64,000 bases of DNA from Rutidosis leptorrhynchoides (GCF_046630445.1 NC_092342.1:80898001-80962000); one strand, 5' to 3'. Positions 33,550 through 46,083 are shown, counted from the first letter of the stretch. Made by a program: numbers and translations. The notes: a model not told the origin generated them from the letters alone.

Positions 33550-34843
33550 TATGTTTGATTACTACTGCTTTTGATCTCGTTTCCATATACATATATACAT
33601 ATCATATTATCATCTCCATCATCTTACGCCACTGTTGTTATTATTCATATTTGATTCACACGGATTAAGCCTAATTAGGACCAATGCTTGTTGTGTGCAA
33701 GGGGTGCAATTTGAATGCACAAGTTTGTGTGAAAGAAGTGACGAAATATTTCGGCTTTTGATCGGATGCGAATGGACGGTTTTGAGACTGATCGATTTTA
33801 AGAGGTGCTTCTTGGTGTAACTCCTTGCGCAAATTCGGTTGTTGACATTCAGTCAAGTGCAACTCGTCCTTCTTCCAAGGTGTACTCGATGCAATTTGGG
33901 TCGTATAAAGAAGCTTTACAAGGTTTAGGGTATGAACTTTGGTAAGGATGTAGATGATTTGGTTGGCGTAGAGACTATTTGAAGCAGCTTGTGATCGGTT
34001 GGTGATGTCAACAGGACATCTCCTTCAATTTTGGGTGGTGGTCAATGTGTCTTGGGTTCAGATTGTAGCTTGCCTCCTCCACCGGTTTCGTAAAGGATTC
34101 TTTTAAGGAGTAATTGATCGGGGAGTGTTACCTCCTTAATCGGGTACTCTTATAGGAAGCAAGTCATCAAATTTGCTCTCCTATTCTTTTAAGTTTTGGC
34201 AAAAGAAGTTCACGTCAAAAAAGTGTATGGGAAAGCGGATAGACCGGATTTCAGAAGCCGAAAAGGTTCTTCCAAGGACACTTAGCTTGGTTCGGTGGTT
34301 TTGGTTGGTTTGTTTGTGTTTGTGCTTTCTTGTCTCGTGTATGCATTGTTTAGTTTAGGTGTGTCTTATGCTTCGTGTTTTGTGCTCTCCGTTTAGATGT
34401 GGGTTTGGTTTTGTGTGACGAATGATGATTTGGCTCGATTTTAATTAGCTAGTAAATGTTTGTTTACTACCCGTAAGCCTTATCCTTTTGTTTCAATATT
34501 GTGTCGTGTTTGAGTTCATTTTTCAATGAATGTGTCTACTTTTTAACAGTAATCCTTATTTTTGCAAAACCACATAATATATAGGGTTGAGTTTTGTTGT
34601 TGTATTTTTTCAACAAAAAAAAAAAAAAAATCACAATATATGTACCATCACATCATTGTGACCGGTTGAAACTCTCATCTTCTTCTCGAGGAATCAAAAC
34701 TTGTTTGGGAAAAATTACGAGCTTAAATGTGGAGTTGCAATCTTATTTTCGTCGGAAAAGAATAGAAGACATTATTTTTCTATTCCTGTTTTTGATTGAG
34801 ATTGAGGTGTCAATTATTTTTATTCAATTGTTATTTTTGTTTG
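33550..34843. other. No gene recognised; possible old retroposed segment with poly(A)
   Basis: Contains GT-rich sequence reminiscent of a LINE 3' region (about 34180-34560) and a run of 16 A at 34615-34630. I found no matching target duplication. Short ORFs lack family features. Confidence 0.4.
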
Positions 34844-35092
34844 TGTTAAGATTTAGGAGTTTATAACTACTTTTTAGGCTTGATTCTTGACAATATATTA
34901 CGAATATTATAGAAGAGTGAAGAAGAGAGCAAGTATTCTATCTTTCAAGAAAAAATGGTGTGCCAATATGCTTACATTCGTCCGATATTTATACTACATA
35001 AAGTGATGTACAACTTCATAATTTTCCAAATGTCATTTGCTATTTTGGTTGTATCTATAAAACTTTGTCGGCCACTTTTAATATTTATAACA
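34844..35092 (-). repeat. 3' LTR of element C
   Basis: 249 bp, TGTTAAGATT...TTTATAACA. It is preceded on the minus strand by the purine-rich CCAAGGGGGAG tract (about 35093-35103), the polypurine tract. Confidence 0.93.
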
Positions 35093-35252
35093 CTCCCCCT
35101 TGGACGACAATTTTGTTTCATTGGAGATCAACTACAAGCAACTGCCTCGTTAAAAACCTTGCTAAAGAAAACCCAGTGGGAAAAAAACTTTAGCTAAGGG
35201 AAAAAAGTGCAGTATAGAGTTATCTCCCCCTCAAGTAGACATTGCTGAGCCG

Positions 35253-38200
35253 TTACATCTTTTGAACATGTCTCATTCTAATATTGTGAACATGAGTTCT
35301 GAAAATAGCAGTTGGAAGTGCTTTGGTGAAAAGATCAGCAGAGTTTTGGCTGGATTGAACATATCTCATTTCAATCTGGTTGTCCTTAATGAGATTTTGA
35401 GTGTATGAGAAGAATCGAGGAGGTATGTGTTTTGTTCGGTCACTTTTGATATACCCTTCTTTCATCTGTGCTATGCAAGCTGCATTATCTTCATATATAG
35501 TTGTTGGACTTTTATCGCGTTCTAGTCCACATGAATCAGTAATGAGTTGTGTCATTGATCTCAGCCAAAAACATTCCCGAGTAGCTTCATGTAATGCAAT
35601 CACTTCGGCACGATTTGATGATGTTGCAACAAGTGTTTGTTTTTGAGAACGTCATGATATTGCAATACCTCCATTTAGGAATACATATCTATTTTGAGAT
35701 TTTGCTTTATGTGGATCAGATAAATAACCTGCATCTGCATAACCAACCAAATCTTGTTTTGATTCGTCAGAATAAAATAATCCGAAATCAGTAGTTCCTC
35801 GAAGGTATCGAAATATGTGTTTGATCCCATTCCAGTGTCTTTTGGTAGGAGCTGAGCTAAACCTTGCCAACAAATTAACTGCAAAAGAAATGTCAGGTCT
35901 TGTACAATTTATAAGATACATAAGAGCTCCAATTGCACTAAGATATGGTACTTCTGGTCCCAGGATATCTTCATGATCCTCACAGGGACGAAATGGATCA
36001 GTGTCAACATTAAGTGATCTAACAACCATAGGAGTACTTAATGGTTTTGCCTTGTCCATATTGAAACGTTTTAAAATCTTTTCCGTATAAGTTGTTTGAT
36101 GTACAAGTAAACCATTAGGCATATGCTCAATCTGCAAACCAAGGCAATACTTGGTTTTTCCGAGATCTTTCATTTCAAATTCTTTCTTTAGAAGTTGAAT
36201 GGCTTCATGGATCTCTTTATTTGTACCTATGATGTTAAGATCATCGACATAAACGGCTATGATCACATATCCGGAGGTTGTTTTCTTAATGGATACACAT
36301 GGGCAAATAAGATTATTGGTATACCCTATGCTTATCAAGTAATCACTTAATCGTTTATACCACATGCGACTCGATTGTTTCAACCCATATAAAGACCTTT
36401 GTAACTTGATTGAGTACATTTCTTTGGGTTTTGCATTGGTTGCTTCTGATACCTTAAATCCTTCAGGTATCTTCATATATATATCATTATCAAGTGATCC
36501 ATATAGATAAGCAGTCACAACATCCATGAGATGCATTTCTAAATTTTTAGAAACTGCCAGGCTGATTAAGTATCTAAAAGTAATTGCATCTATAACAGGA
36601 GAATAAGTTTCCTCATAATCAATTCCTGGTCTTTGAGAAAAACCTTGAGCTACAAGTCTAGCTTTATACCTTGTAACTTCATTTTTCTCATTTCTTTTTC
36701 GCACAAAAACCCATCTATATCCCACAGGTTTCACATCTTTAGGTGTGAGAATGATAGATCCGAAAACTTTTCTTTTATTGAGCGATTCAAATTCAGCTCA
36801 TATTGCTCTTTTCCAATGATCCCAATCATGTCTATTTTGACATTCCATGATAGATTTTGATTCTGGATCATCATCATCATTCATGATGTCATATGCAACA
36901 TTATATGAAAGTATCTTATCAAGATTTTTCATTTCATTTCGGTTCCATAATATTTTTGAATGTGCATAATTGATTGAAAATTCCGTATTGACATCATCAA
37001 TCTCCTCTGCAGAAGGAGTATTGATTTGTGGTTCTTCTTGAACACTTACTTTTACCTCATTATCAGCTGATTTTCTTTTTCGAGGATTTTTATCTTTGGA
37101 ACCAATTGGTCTCCCACGTTTCTGGCGTAGCAAAGACTCAAGAGTGACATTATTGCCAGCTTTTGGAATTTCAATTCGAGCTGGAGTATTTGCTACTGGT
37201 ATATATGATTTAGTCACTCTTTTTGTATCTGTAAATGCATCAGGCAATTTATTCGCAAGTTCTTGCATATGCATTATTTTTTGAACTTCGGTCTCGCATT
37301 CTTTTATACGAGGATCAAGATACATTAATTGAGGTTCACACCATGAAACCTCATTTTCTTTATTTTTTATTTCTCCCCCTAATCTAGGGAACAATGTTTC
37401 ATTAAAGTGACAATCAGCAAAACCTGCTATAAAAACATCACCTGTCATGGGTTCAATATATCTTATGATTGAAGATGTTTCATATCCAACATATATTCCC
37501 ATCCTTCTTTGAGGACCCATTTTAGTGCATTGTGGTGGTGCGATAGGAACATAAACCGCACAACCAAATGTTCTAAGGTGGGAAATATTTGGCTGATGGC
37601 CAAAAGCAAGTTGCAAGGGAGAATATGTATGACTTGCACTTGGTCTAATGTGAATTAATGATGCAGCATGTAAAATTGCATGACCCCATACAGATATTGG
37701 GAGTATTGTTCTCATTATCAATGGTCTAGCTATTAATTGCAATCGTTTATTTAGTGATTCGGCTAAACCATTTTGTGTATGCACATGAGCAACAGGATGT
37801 TCAACAACAATCCCAATAGACATGCAAAAATCATTAAATGCTTGAGATGTAAACTCACCAGCATTATCTAGTCTCATCCTTTTAATTGTATAATCAGGGA
37901 AATGTACTCTCAATTTATTAATTTGAGCAAGAAATTTTGCAAATGCCATGTTTCGACTTGATAATAGACAAACATGAGACCATCTACTAGATGCGTCTAT
38001 TAGGACCATGCAATATCAAAATGGTCCACATGGTTGATGAATTGGTCCACATATATCACCTTGAATTCTTTCAAGAAACATTGGTGATTCTTTTTCAACT
38101 TTAAGAGGTGATGGTCTTATTATCAATTTTCCAAGTGAGCATGATGTACATGAGATAAGTGCATCATGAGGGATCTTTTGATCCGTCAATGGATGTCCAT

Positions 38201-38759
38201 GTGTATTTTGAATTATTCTTTTCATCATTGTTGATCTTGGGTGGCCTAATCTTTCATGCCACAGATTGATCATTACAGGATCACATGTCTTTTCATTAAC
38301 TACTATGTGTGCTTCTGGTACATTTATATATGTATAATGTAAACCAGAACTAAGTCTTGGTAGTTTTTCAATTACATGCTTCTTGTCAGTGATACTTAAA
38401 TATTTATCATTTTCTATAGTCACTGACTGATAATCATATCCATTTTAGTATATGTCAGAGAAGCTTAACAAATTTATCTTTGACGTGGGAGAAAATAAGG
38501 CATTTTTTATCATAAAATTTGTACCATTTGGTAACATGAATTTTGCCTTTCCCATTCCTTTTATTAAATTCGCAGGACCTGATATAGTATGTACCGTTCC
38601 TTCTGTTGCTTTAAAATCAGTGAAATATTTTTTAGATTTGAGTATAGTGTGTGTGGTACCACTGTCTGCAATACAAAGATCCCCACCATTTGACTGATTT
38701 TGCACTCCAGTAGTGTATATCATGAACTTCAAAATATGAGAAACAAATAATGAGTACAT
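35253..38759 (-). pseudogene. pol of element C (protease, integrase, RT, RNase H), broken by several stops
   Basis: Protease: IADSGTTHTIL near 38650-38670. Integrase: HERLGHP...CTSCSLGK zinc finger (38130-38250), then GDICGP, RLDNAGEF and NGLAES supplying the D, D and E of the active site. Reverse transcriptase: GYRWVFVRKRN at 36700, LMDVVTAYLYG, and YVDDLNIIG near 36235-36255. RNase H: YADAGYLSDPHKAKS near 35720 and KALPTAIF near the end. In-frame stops occur near 38445, 38016, 36798 and 35652, so no full polyprotein can be made. Between stops the frame is long and conserved, pointing to fairly recent decay. Confidence 0.93.
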
Positions 38760-38891
38760 AATTCATCAATATATTTCATTCAAAATATGTTATAAACGAA
38801 AATACATAATAAGAAAACATATAGTAAAGTAGATATGGTATAGATCGTAAATCTACATCCATTTATTTGATATGGACATATAATAGGAAAT
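38760..38891 (-). other. Spacer between gag stop and pol of element C
   Basis: About 130 bases without coding sense. On the minus strand it runs into a T-rich stretch ending CTCATATTTTGAAG just before the coding sense resumes with FMIYTTGVQNQ, which looks like a splice acceptor. Alternative splicing between gag and pol is known for plant copia elements; use here is inference. Confidence 0.4.
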
Positions 38892-39970
38892 TTATTCATT
38901 AAAGTATTCACTTGTTGGCTCAGTGATTTTTGTATCAAGGTCATCCATAAGGTTTGCCTCTTTTCCTTTTCCCTTTAGGGATTCTTGATATTGATTAACA
39001 GAATATTGATTTGTTCGACAGTTTTTAGACCAATGGCCAATTTTACCACATCGATAACAAGAATCTTCAATATTCTTTGAAGAGCTTCCTTCAACACTAT
39101 GATTTGTGGGATTGTATGGCGGTTGAATTTTATAATTTTGTGGATTATTATTTCTTTGTCCACGACCACGACCACCGTAACCATTACGACCACGACCACC
39201 ACCACGACCACCACCACGACCATTACCATAAGGGTGATTTCGAACATAGATATGATTTTTATTATTGTTATGGTAATTTCCATGATTATGGTTTTGGCCA
39301 ATATGACCACGACCTCGCCCACGTCCTCGTCCAGGTGCATTTCTTTTTTATTATTATTGTTGTTAATAGCATTAGCTTCAGGGAATGCTAGTGCACCAGT
39401 AGGACGAGATTCTTGATTCTTCATCAGTAATTCTTTATTCACTTCTGCAACTAAGAGATAAGTTTGAAGTTTGGAAAAAGTTTTGTAGTTTTGCAATCTC
39501 AAATTTTCTTGTATAGTTATGTTTGCAGAATGCATTGTGGAGAAAGTTTTCTCCATCATATCAGCATCACTTATTTCTTGACCACAAAATTGAAGCTTTG
39601 AACGGATCTTGAACATGGCCGAGCTGTATTCACTTACCTTTTTAAAGTCTTGAAACCTTAGATTTCTCCATTCTTCCCTCGCAGCTGGGAGTAATATTTC
39701 CTTTTGATTATCGAATATACTCTTGATACTTTCCCATAAAATATGTGGATATTTGATAGTGAGATACATATGTTTTAAGGTGATATCAATATGTTTACGA
39801 ATAAAAGCAATTGATTTTAATTTATCTTGATCAGAACAAGTATTGTTTTCTTTTAAAGTTTCTAGAATACTCAATGATCCAAGATTTATTTCTACGTCCA
39901 TGACCCATGATGTGTAGTTTGTTCCCGATACATCTAGGGCATCAAACTCAAGCTTTGATAAGTTTAACAT
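38892..39970 (-). pseudogene. gag of element C, frameshifted near the zinc knuckle
   Basis: Starts MLNLSKLEFDALDVSG, includes NYTSWVMDVEINL, EYSSAMFKIRSKLQFCG and ESRPTGALAFPEANA, the usual plant copia gag layout. After residue about 205 (near 39340, in a T-run) the reading frame shifts. In the other frame a Gly/Arg-rich region and a zinc knuckle CYRCGKIGHWSKNC (about 39018-39055) follow, ending SEYFNE with a stop at 38892-38894. Gag would coat the genomic RNA. Confidence 0.85.
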
Positions 39971-40577
39971 TTTCTATTTTCAGAAAAATGAACAACATAA
40001 ATCATAATCATAATTAATTTCTAACAACATGAAATTAGAATCATTTTAAATTCATAAGTAGCAAACAACAGAATAATGATATGATTACAAATAATAAAAC
40101 TACAAGGGCAGGATAAAATATAGGTTCACCCGGTGGTATATTAGCAACAATGATGATAGTTAGTATGACCAATACAATAGGAAAAATCATCCTTGTGTGA
40201 ATCATCTTTACAAAAAAACTTTTGAGAGTGATAATCTGAGAAAAATGAAGATTGATTTGTGAAAATGTGAAAAAGGAGATGTTTATTTTATATTTGAAAA
40301 ATATAGTCGTTGTAACGTTGTCAGTTGACGTTTGTATATATGACCGTTGTAACGTCGTTAGTTGACGTTAACGACTGTTATGTACTCGTTGTATTAATAA
40401 TAATTTTAATAAAAGAATTTTATTAGTATAAATACGATTACTATAAATACATTTAGTATAAATACGAAGATTAAGAGAATAAACATATTATGCATAAATA
40501 ATAAATTTAAGAATAAACATTAGTATGCATGAAATAAATAATGATTAATTTCATAAGTAATCATAAATGTTAGATAA
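39971..40577 (-). other. Leader of element C, part nearest gag
   Basis: AT-rich 5' untranslated region. Around 40305-40375 a word GTTGTAACGTxGT(C/T)AGTTGACGTT occurs twice. No ORF. Confidence 0.5.
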
Positions 40578-40663
40578 CATAAATATAAATGTTAGTGAAG
40601 TTAATAAAAGTTAGATTACAGAAATATAATTCAGGCGGTATAATCGACCATATATAACTTAAA
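40578..40663. repeat. 90-bp tandem repeat of element C leader, left part
   Basis: One unit of the array that continues at 54214, separated by element D. Starts at CATAAATATAAATG and contains CAGGCGGTATAATCGACC. Confidence 0.85.
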
Positions 40664-43600
40664 TGTAGTGACCCGAACTTTTCCATGTTTATATATATAT
40701 TAAATGAAATTGTTACTTACATGATTAAGTGTTTCCAACATGTTAAGCAATCAAACTTGTTAAGACTTGATTAATTGAAATAGGTTTCATATAGACAATT
40801 GATCACCCAAGTTGACCGGCGATTCACGAACGTTACAAAATTGTAAAAACTACATGTTGTGGTATATATATAGACATATATATATGGTTGACATAAGATT
40901 ATGATGAGTAAGTATCTCACTGAGTATATTAACAATGTGTGATATACATAAGAAATGAGATTACTAAGTTAAGAAACTCGAAATGATATATATATAACGA
41001 TTATCGTTATGATAACGTCTACTAAATACATATGTATCATATTAAGATATTGATACACTATATTTAACATGATAAAATGATATTTAAATATATCATTAAG
41101 TGTGTTAACAATGAACTACATATGTAAAAACAAGACTACTAACTCAAGAATTATGAAACGAGACTTATATGTAACGATTATCGTTGTAACGACATTTAAA
41201 TGTATATATATGATATTAAGATATATTAATATATCATAATATCATGATAATATAATAATTTAACATCTCATTAGATATAATAAACATTGGGTTAACAACA
41301 TTTAACAAGATCGTTAACTTAAAGGTTTCAAATCAACATTTACATGTAACGACTAACGATGACTTAACGACTCAGTTAAAATGTATATACATGTAGTGTT
41401 TTAATATGTATTCATACACTTTTGAAAGACTTCAAGACACTTATCAAAATACTTCTACTTAACAAAAATGCTTACAATTACATCCTCGTTCAGTTTCATC
41501 AACAATTCTACTCGTATGCACCCGTATTCGTACTCGTACAATCCACAGCTTTTAGATGTATGTACTATTAGTATATACACTCCAATGATCAGCTCTTAGC
41601 ATCCCATGTGAGTCACCTAACACATGTGGGAACCATCATTTGGCAACTAGCATGAAATATCTCATAAAATTACAAAAATATGAGTAATCATTCATGACTT
41701 ATTTACATGAAAACAAAATTACATATCCTTTATATCTAATCCATACACCAACGACCAAAAACACCTACAAACACTTTCATTCTTTAATTTTCTTCATCTA
41801 ATTGATCTCTCTCAAGTTCTATCTTCAAGTTCTAAGTGTTCTTCATAAATTCTACAAGTTCTAGTTTCATAAAATCAAGAATACTTCCTAGTTTGCTAGC
41901 TTACTTCCAATCTTGTAGAGTGATCATCCAACCTCAAGAAATCTTTATTATTTACAGTAAGATATCTTTCTAATACAAGGTAATACTCATATTCAAACTT
42001 TGATTCAATTTCTATAACTATAACAATCTTATTTCGAGTGGAAATCTTACTTGAACTTGTTTTCGTGTCATGATTCTGCTTCAAGAACTTTCAAGCCATC
42101 CAAGGATCCTTTGAAGCTAGATCCATTTTTCTCATTTCCAGTAGCTTTATACAGAAAACTTGAGGTAGTAATGATGTTCATAACATCATTCGATTCATAC
42201 ATATAAAGCTATCTTATTCGAAGGTTTAAACTTGTAATCACTAGAACATAGTTTAGTTAATTCTAAACTTGTTCGCAAACAAAAGTTAATCCTTATAACT
42301 TGACTTTTAAAATCAACTAAACACATGTTCTATATCTATATGATATGCTAACTTAATGATTTAAAACCTGGAAACACGAAGAACACTGTAAAACCGGACA
42401 TACGCCGTCGTAATAACACCGCGGGCTGTTTTGGATTAGTTAATTAAAAACTATGATAAACTTTGATTTAAAAGTTGTTCTTCTGGGAAAATGATTTTTC
42501 TTATGAACATGAAACTATATCCAAAAATCACGATTAAACTCAAAGTGGAAGTATGTTTTCTAAAATGGTCATCTAGACGTCGTTCTTTCGACTGAAATGA
42601 CTACCTTTACAAAAATGACTTGTAACTTATATTTTCGACTATAAACCTATACTTTTTCTGTTTAGATTCATAAAATAGAGTTCAATATGAAATCATAGCA
42701 ATTTGATTCACTCAAAACGGATTTAAAATGAAGAAGTTATGGGTAAAACAAGATTGGATAATTTTTCTTGTTGTAGCAACGTGAAAATTGGTAACAAATC
42801 TATATTAATCATATCCTATCTAACTTATATTGTATTATACATGTATTCTAATATATTATGTAATCTTGGGATACCATAGACACGTATGCAAATATTTTGA
42901 CATATCATATCGACCCATGTGTATATATTATTTGGAACAACCATAGACACTCTATATGCAGTAATGTGGGAGTTAGCTATACAGGGTTGAGGTTGATTCC
43001 AAAAATATATATACTTTGAGTTGTGATCTAGCCTGAGACGTGTATACACTGGGTCGTGGATTGATTCAAGATAATATATATCAATTTTTTTCTATACATC
43101 TAACGTTGGACAACTAGTTGTAGGTTACTAACGAGGACAACTGACTTAATAAACTTAAAACATCAAAATGTATTAAAAGTGTTGTAAATATATTTTGAAT
43201 ATAATTTGATATATATGTACATATTTGTTATAGGTTCGTGAATCGACCAGTGGCCAAGTCTTACTTCCCGACGAAGTAAAAATCTGTGAAAGTGAGTTAT
43301 AGTTCCACTTTTAAAATCTAATATTTTTGGGATGAGAATACATGCAAGTTTTATAAATGATTTACAAAATAGACACAAGTACGTGAAACTACATTCTATG
43401 GTTGAATTATCGAAATCGAATATGCCCCTTTTTATTAAGTCTGATAATCTAAGAATTAGGGAACAGACACCCTAATTGACGCGAATCCTAAAGATAGATC
43501 TATTGGACCTAACAAACCCTATCCAAAGTACCGGATGCTTTAGTACTTCGAAATTTATATCATATCCGAAGGGTGTCCCGGAATGATGGGGATATTCTTA

Positions 43601-44126
43601 TATATGCATCTTGTTAATGTCGGTTACCAGGTGTTCACCATATGAATGATTTTTATCTCTATGTATGGGATGTGTATTGAAATATGAAATCTTGTGGTCT
43701 ATTGTTACGATTTGATATATATATAGGTTAAACCTATAACTCACCAACATTTCTGTTGACGTTTAAAGCATGTTTATTCTCAGGTGAATACTAAGAGCTT
43801 CCGCTGTTGCATACTAAAATAAGGACAAGATTTGGAGTCCATGTTTGTATGATATTGTGTAAAAACTGCATTTAAGAAACATATGTTGATGTAATATATT
43901 TCTATTGTAAACCATTATGTAATGGTCGTGTGTAAACAGTATATTTTAGATTATCATTATTTGATAATCTACGTAATGCTTTTGAAACCTTTATTGATAA
44001 AATAAAGGTTATGGTTGTTTTAAAAATGAATGCAGTCTTTGAAAAACGTCTCATATAGAGGTCAAAACCTCGCAACGAAATCAATTAATATGGAACGTTT
44101 ATAATCAATATGAACGAGACATTTCA
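40664..44126 (+). repeat. 5' LTR of element D, 3463 bp
   Basis: TGTAGTGACCCGAAC...GACATTTCA. ORFs within it (41896-42084, 42825-43049, 43163-43378, 43902-44084) recur in the 3' LTR and are LTR sequence. Confidence 0.92.
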
Positions 44127-44128
44127 GT

Positions 44129-44140
44129 TGGTATCAGAGC
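44129..44140 (+). promoter_or_regulatory. Primer-binding site of element D
   Basis: TGGTATCAGAGC, complementary to the 3' end of initiator tRNA-Met, two bases after the LTR. Confidence 0.92.
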
Positions 44141-44335
44141 GTTGGTCTTAGAGAACCAGAATTTTGCATTAGTATGTCTTATCGAGCTTGTTAGGATGCA
44201 TTAGTGGGTCTGGACTTCGACCGTGTTTACTTGAAAAATGATTGCTTAACAAATTTTGTTGGAAACTATATATTTTTAACATGTGAATATTATGTGATAT
44301 ATTAATCTCTTAACGTGTTTCATATTATGTGATAG

Positions 44336-45067
44336 ATGTCTACCTCTAGAACAAGTCCCATTGACTCACCTAATAATAATGAAGAGTCAAATGTAAATTG
44401 GAATGATTCGTGGACTGATTCACAAGTTCCCGAGTCGGAACCGGAAGAAGAGTCGGAACCGGAAGAAGAATCGGAACCGGAAGAAGAAATAGAACCAGTG
44501 GGGGAAATAATAAAACGGTTAAGTAGAAGAAAATCCTCAACCAACCGACCAAAGTTAATTATGGTCAATGGTGTTTCCGCCAAGGAAGCAAAGTATTGGG
44601 AGGATTACCAATTCTCCGATGAATCGGATCCCGACAAGGATTCCGATGATGTTATAGAAATTACCCCAACACAATTTAATAAGGCAAAAGAGAACAATAA
44701 GGGAAAGGGCATAAAAATAGAGAAATTTGATTCCAAACCCGATGAACTTTATATGTATCGTCAACACCCGTATTTCTTAAGTTGTGACAATAACCCGGGA
44801 ACCTCTAAACCACCAGGTTTTTCTAAACCAATGTGGAAAACGACGGCTCGTATTAGGGGAACATCATATATCCCTAGAAACTTGGTAAAACCGAAGAAGA
44901 AGAAACGAGCGAGTCGGAATAAGATAGTTGTATTCGTGTGGTGTAATATATGTAATATAGTGTGCTTATGCTTTATGATATATGTAAAAATTGCTTGTAT
45001 TAATAAGTATTTTTTTTATGAATCTAACTCTTGTCTATTTTACAGTTTAAAAACACAAAATGGATAG
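44336..45067 (+). pseudogene. Acidic Glu/Pro-repeat ORF of element D, C terminus frameshifted
   Basis: Homologue of 28129-28743: same start MSTSRTSPIDSPNN, with three SEPEEE-type repeats instead of four and the same basic patch. Near 44890-44900 about 10 bases are missing relative to element B. The frame therefore leaves the original EETSESE ending and runs on through the spacer, reaching 45067, eight bases past the F-box start codon. The added tail is Cys/Ile/Phe-rich and likely meaningless. The unbroken first 180 residues suggest recent loss. Confidence 0.65.
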
Positions 45068-45743
45068 ACAACCCAAAATTTTAAGAGACCTACCCGGAGA
45101 CATGATTGATGAAATCTTGTCTAGAGTTGGTCAGAATTCCTCGGCACAACTATTAAAGGCGAGATCAGTTTGTAAGACATTCGAAGAATGTTCCAAGAAT
45201 GCCTTGGTTTATAAAAGGCTTTCGTTCGAAAGATGGGGGATATCACATTGGGAAATCCATAAGTTACGATGTGTTTACTTTGACGCATATATTGCGGGGA
45301 ACCCAAATGCTATTTTACACAACGGGTTAAGAAATTATTTTGACTCAATATATCCGAATATAGGACTTCGTGATTTAGAAAAATCGGCTAACATGCAACA
45401 TAAAAAAGCATGTTATGCTTACGGGTTAGTAATGTTCGCTTCTCACCAAAGTGAGAACAAGAACATCGGGCTAAAACTATTAAACAAAATGTTTCCACAA
45501 GTGACGGAGTCGGTAATTGGGGTAAGAAATGAGATTTTTAGATTGTTACGGGACTGTTGGACATTACGTAACCCTCGTCCCTTTGACGACGTTACAACAC
45601 GTTGTCTTATCAATGGCCATAACGGTTATGTTCCACAAGACCAAGGATGGGAAGTAGTCCTAGTAAAACCAGAATGCATGACTTGTTTCTGGACGTATGA
45701 ATTACGTGTCTTTATTGCCTTTACTGAACGACTTGTGTACTAG
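45060..45743 (+). CDS. F-box protein (At2g35280-like) carried by element D
   Basis: An intact 227-residue ORF starting MDRQPKILRDLPGD, the same length as the element B copy and about 93% identical. The differences are scattered, and about half look conservative. F-box residues LPGDMIDEI and SVCKTF are retained, as are the Sel1-like GLRDLEKSANMQHKKACYAYG and the C-terminal CMTCFWTYEL. The same splice-acceptor-like TCTATTTTACAG precedes the start. It probably shares a transcript with the acidic ORF and gag-pol from the 5' LTR. Being open in both copies while gag-pol is broken hints at selection or recent activity, though two copies are too few to prove it. Confidence 0.85.
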   Translation: MDRQPKILRDLPGDMIDEILSRVGQNSSAQLLKARSVCKTFEECSKNALVYKRLSFERWGISHWEIHKLRCVYFDAYIAGNPNAILHNGLRNYFDSIYPNIGLRDLEKSANMQHKKACYAYGLVMFASHQSENKNIGLKLLNKMFPQVTESVIGVRNEIFRLLRDCWTLRNPRPFDDVTTRCLINGHNGYVPQDQGWEVVLVKPECMTCFWTYELRVFIAFTERLVY

Positions 45744-45935
45744 CTAGAATTATCTTCACAACTATCTTGTATCAAAGTTATTGTGTGCTATATTTCATGC
45801 TATATGTAAAATAAGCGGTATTGTAAGTTTGTAAAATATTGTGTAAAAGTTTGAGCGCGAAATATTATTATAATCAGTTTTTCATATAGAATTGTAGTAG
45901 TTGAATTGTATATTAGCTACTAAGTATAAACTTAA

Positions 45936-45952
45936 CGGGTAGGTACTACCCG
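45936..45952 (+). promoter_or_regulatory. Internal polypurine-tract-like motif and hairpin between F-box ORF and gag (element D)
   Basis: CGGGTAGGTACTACCCG, preceded by AA. The 14 bases AACGGGTAGGTACT (45934-45947) equal the polypurine tract plus the first LTR base at 50705-50718. The CGGGTAG and CTACCCG arms can pair. Confidence 0.65.
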
Positions 45953-46083
45953 AATTTAAATTTATAAAACGCTAACATGAAGAAAAAGCTTTTATAAATG
46001 AGTTCATATTATGCTACGAGATACTATTGACTACTCTTAATATTCTGTATGATTAACTTGTTTCATTTGACTATTTGAAGGAA

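Noticed and set aside
34615-34630. Poly(A) run as end of a processed pseudogene
   Set aside because: No matching target duplication and no recognisable parental coding sequence to its left.
39077-39416. Asp/His-rich and Thr-rich plus-strand ORFs
   Set aside because: Antisense shadows of the Gly/Arg-rich nucleocapsid region of element C gag.
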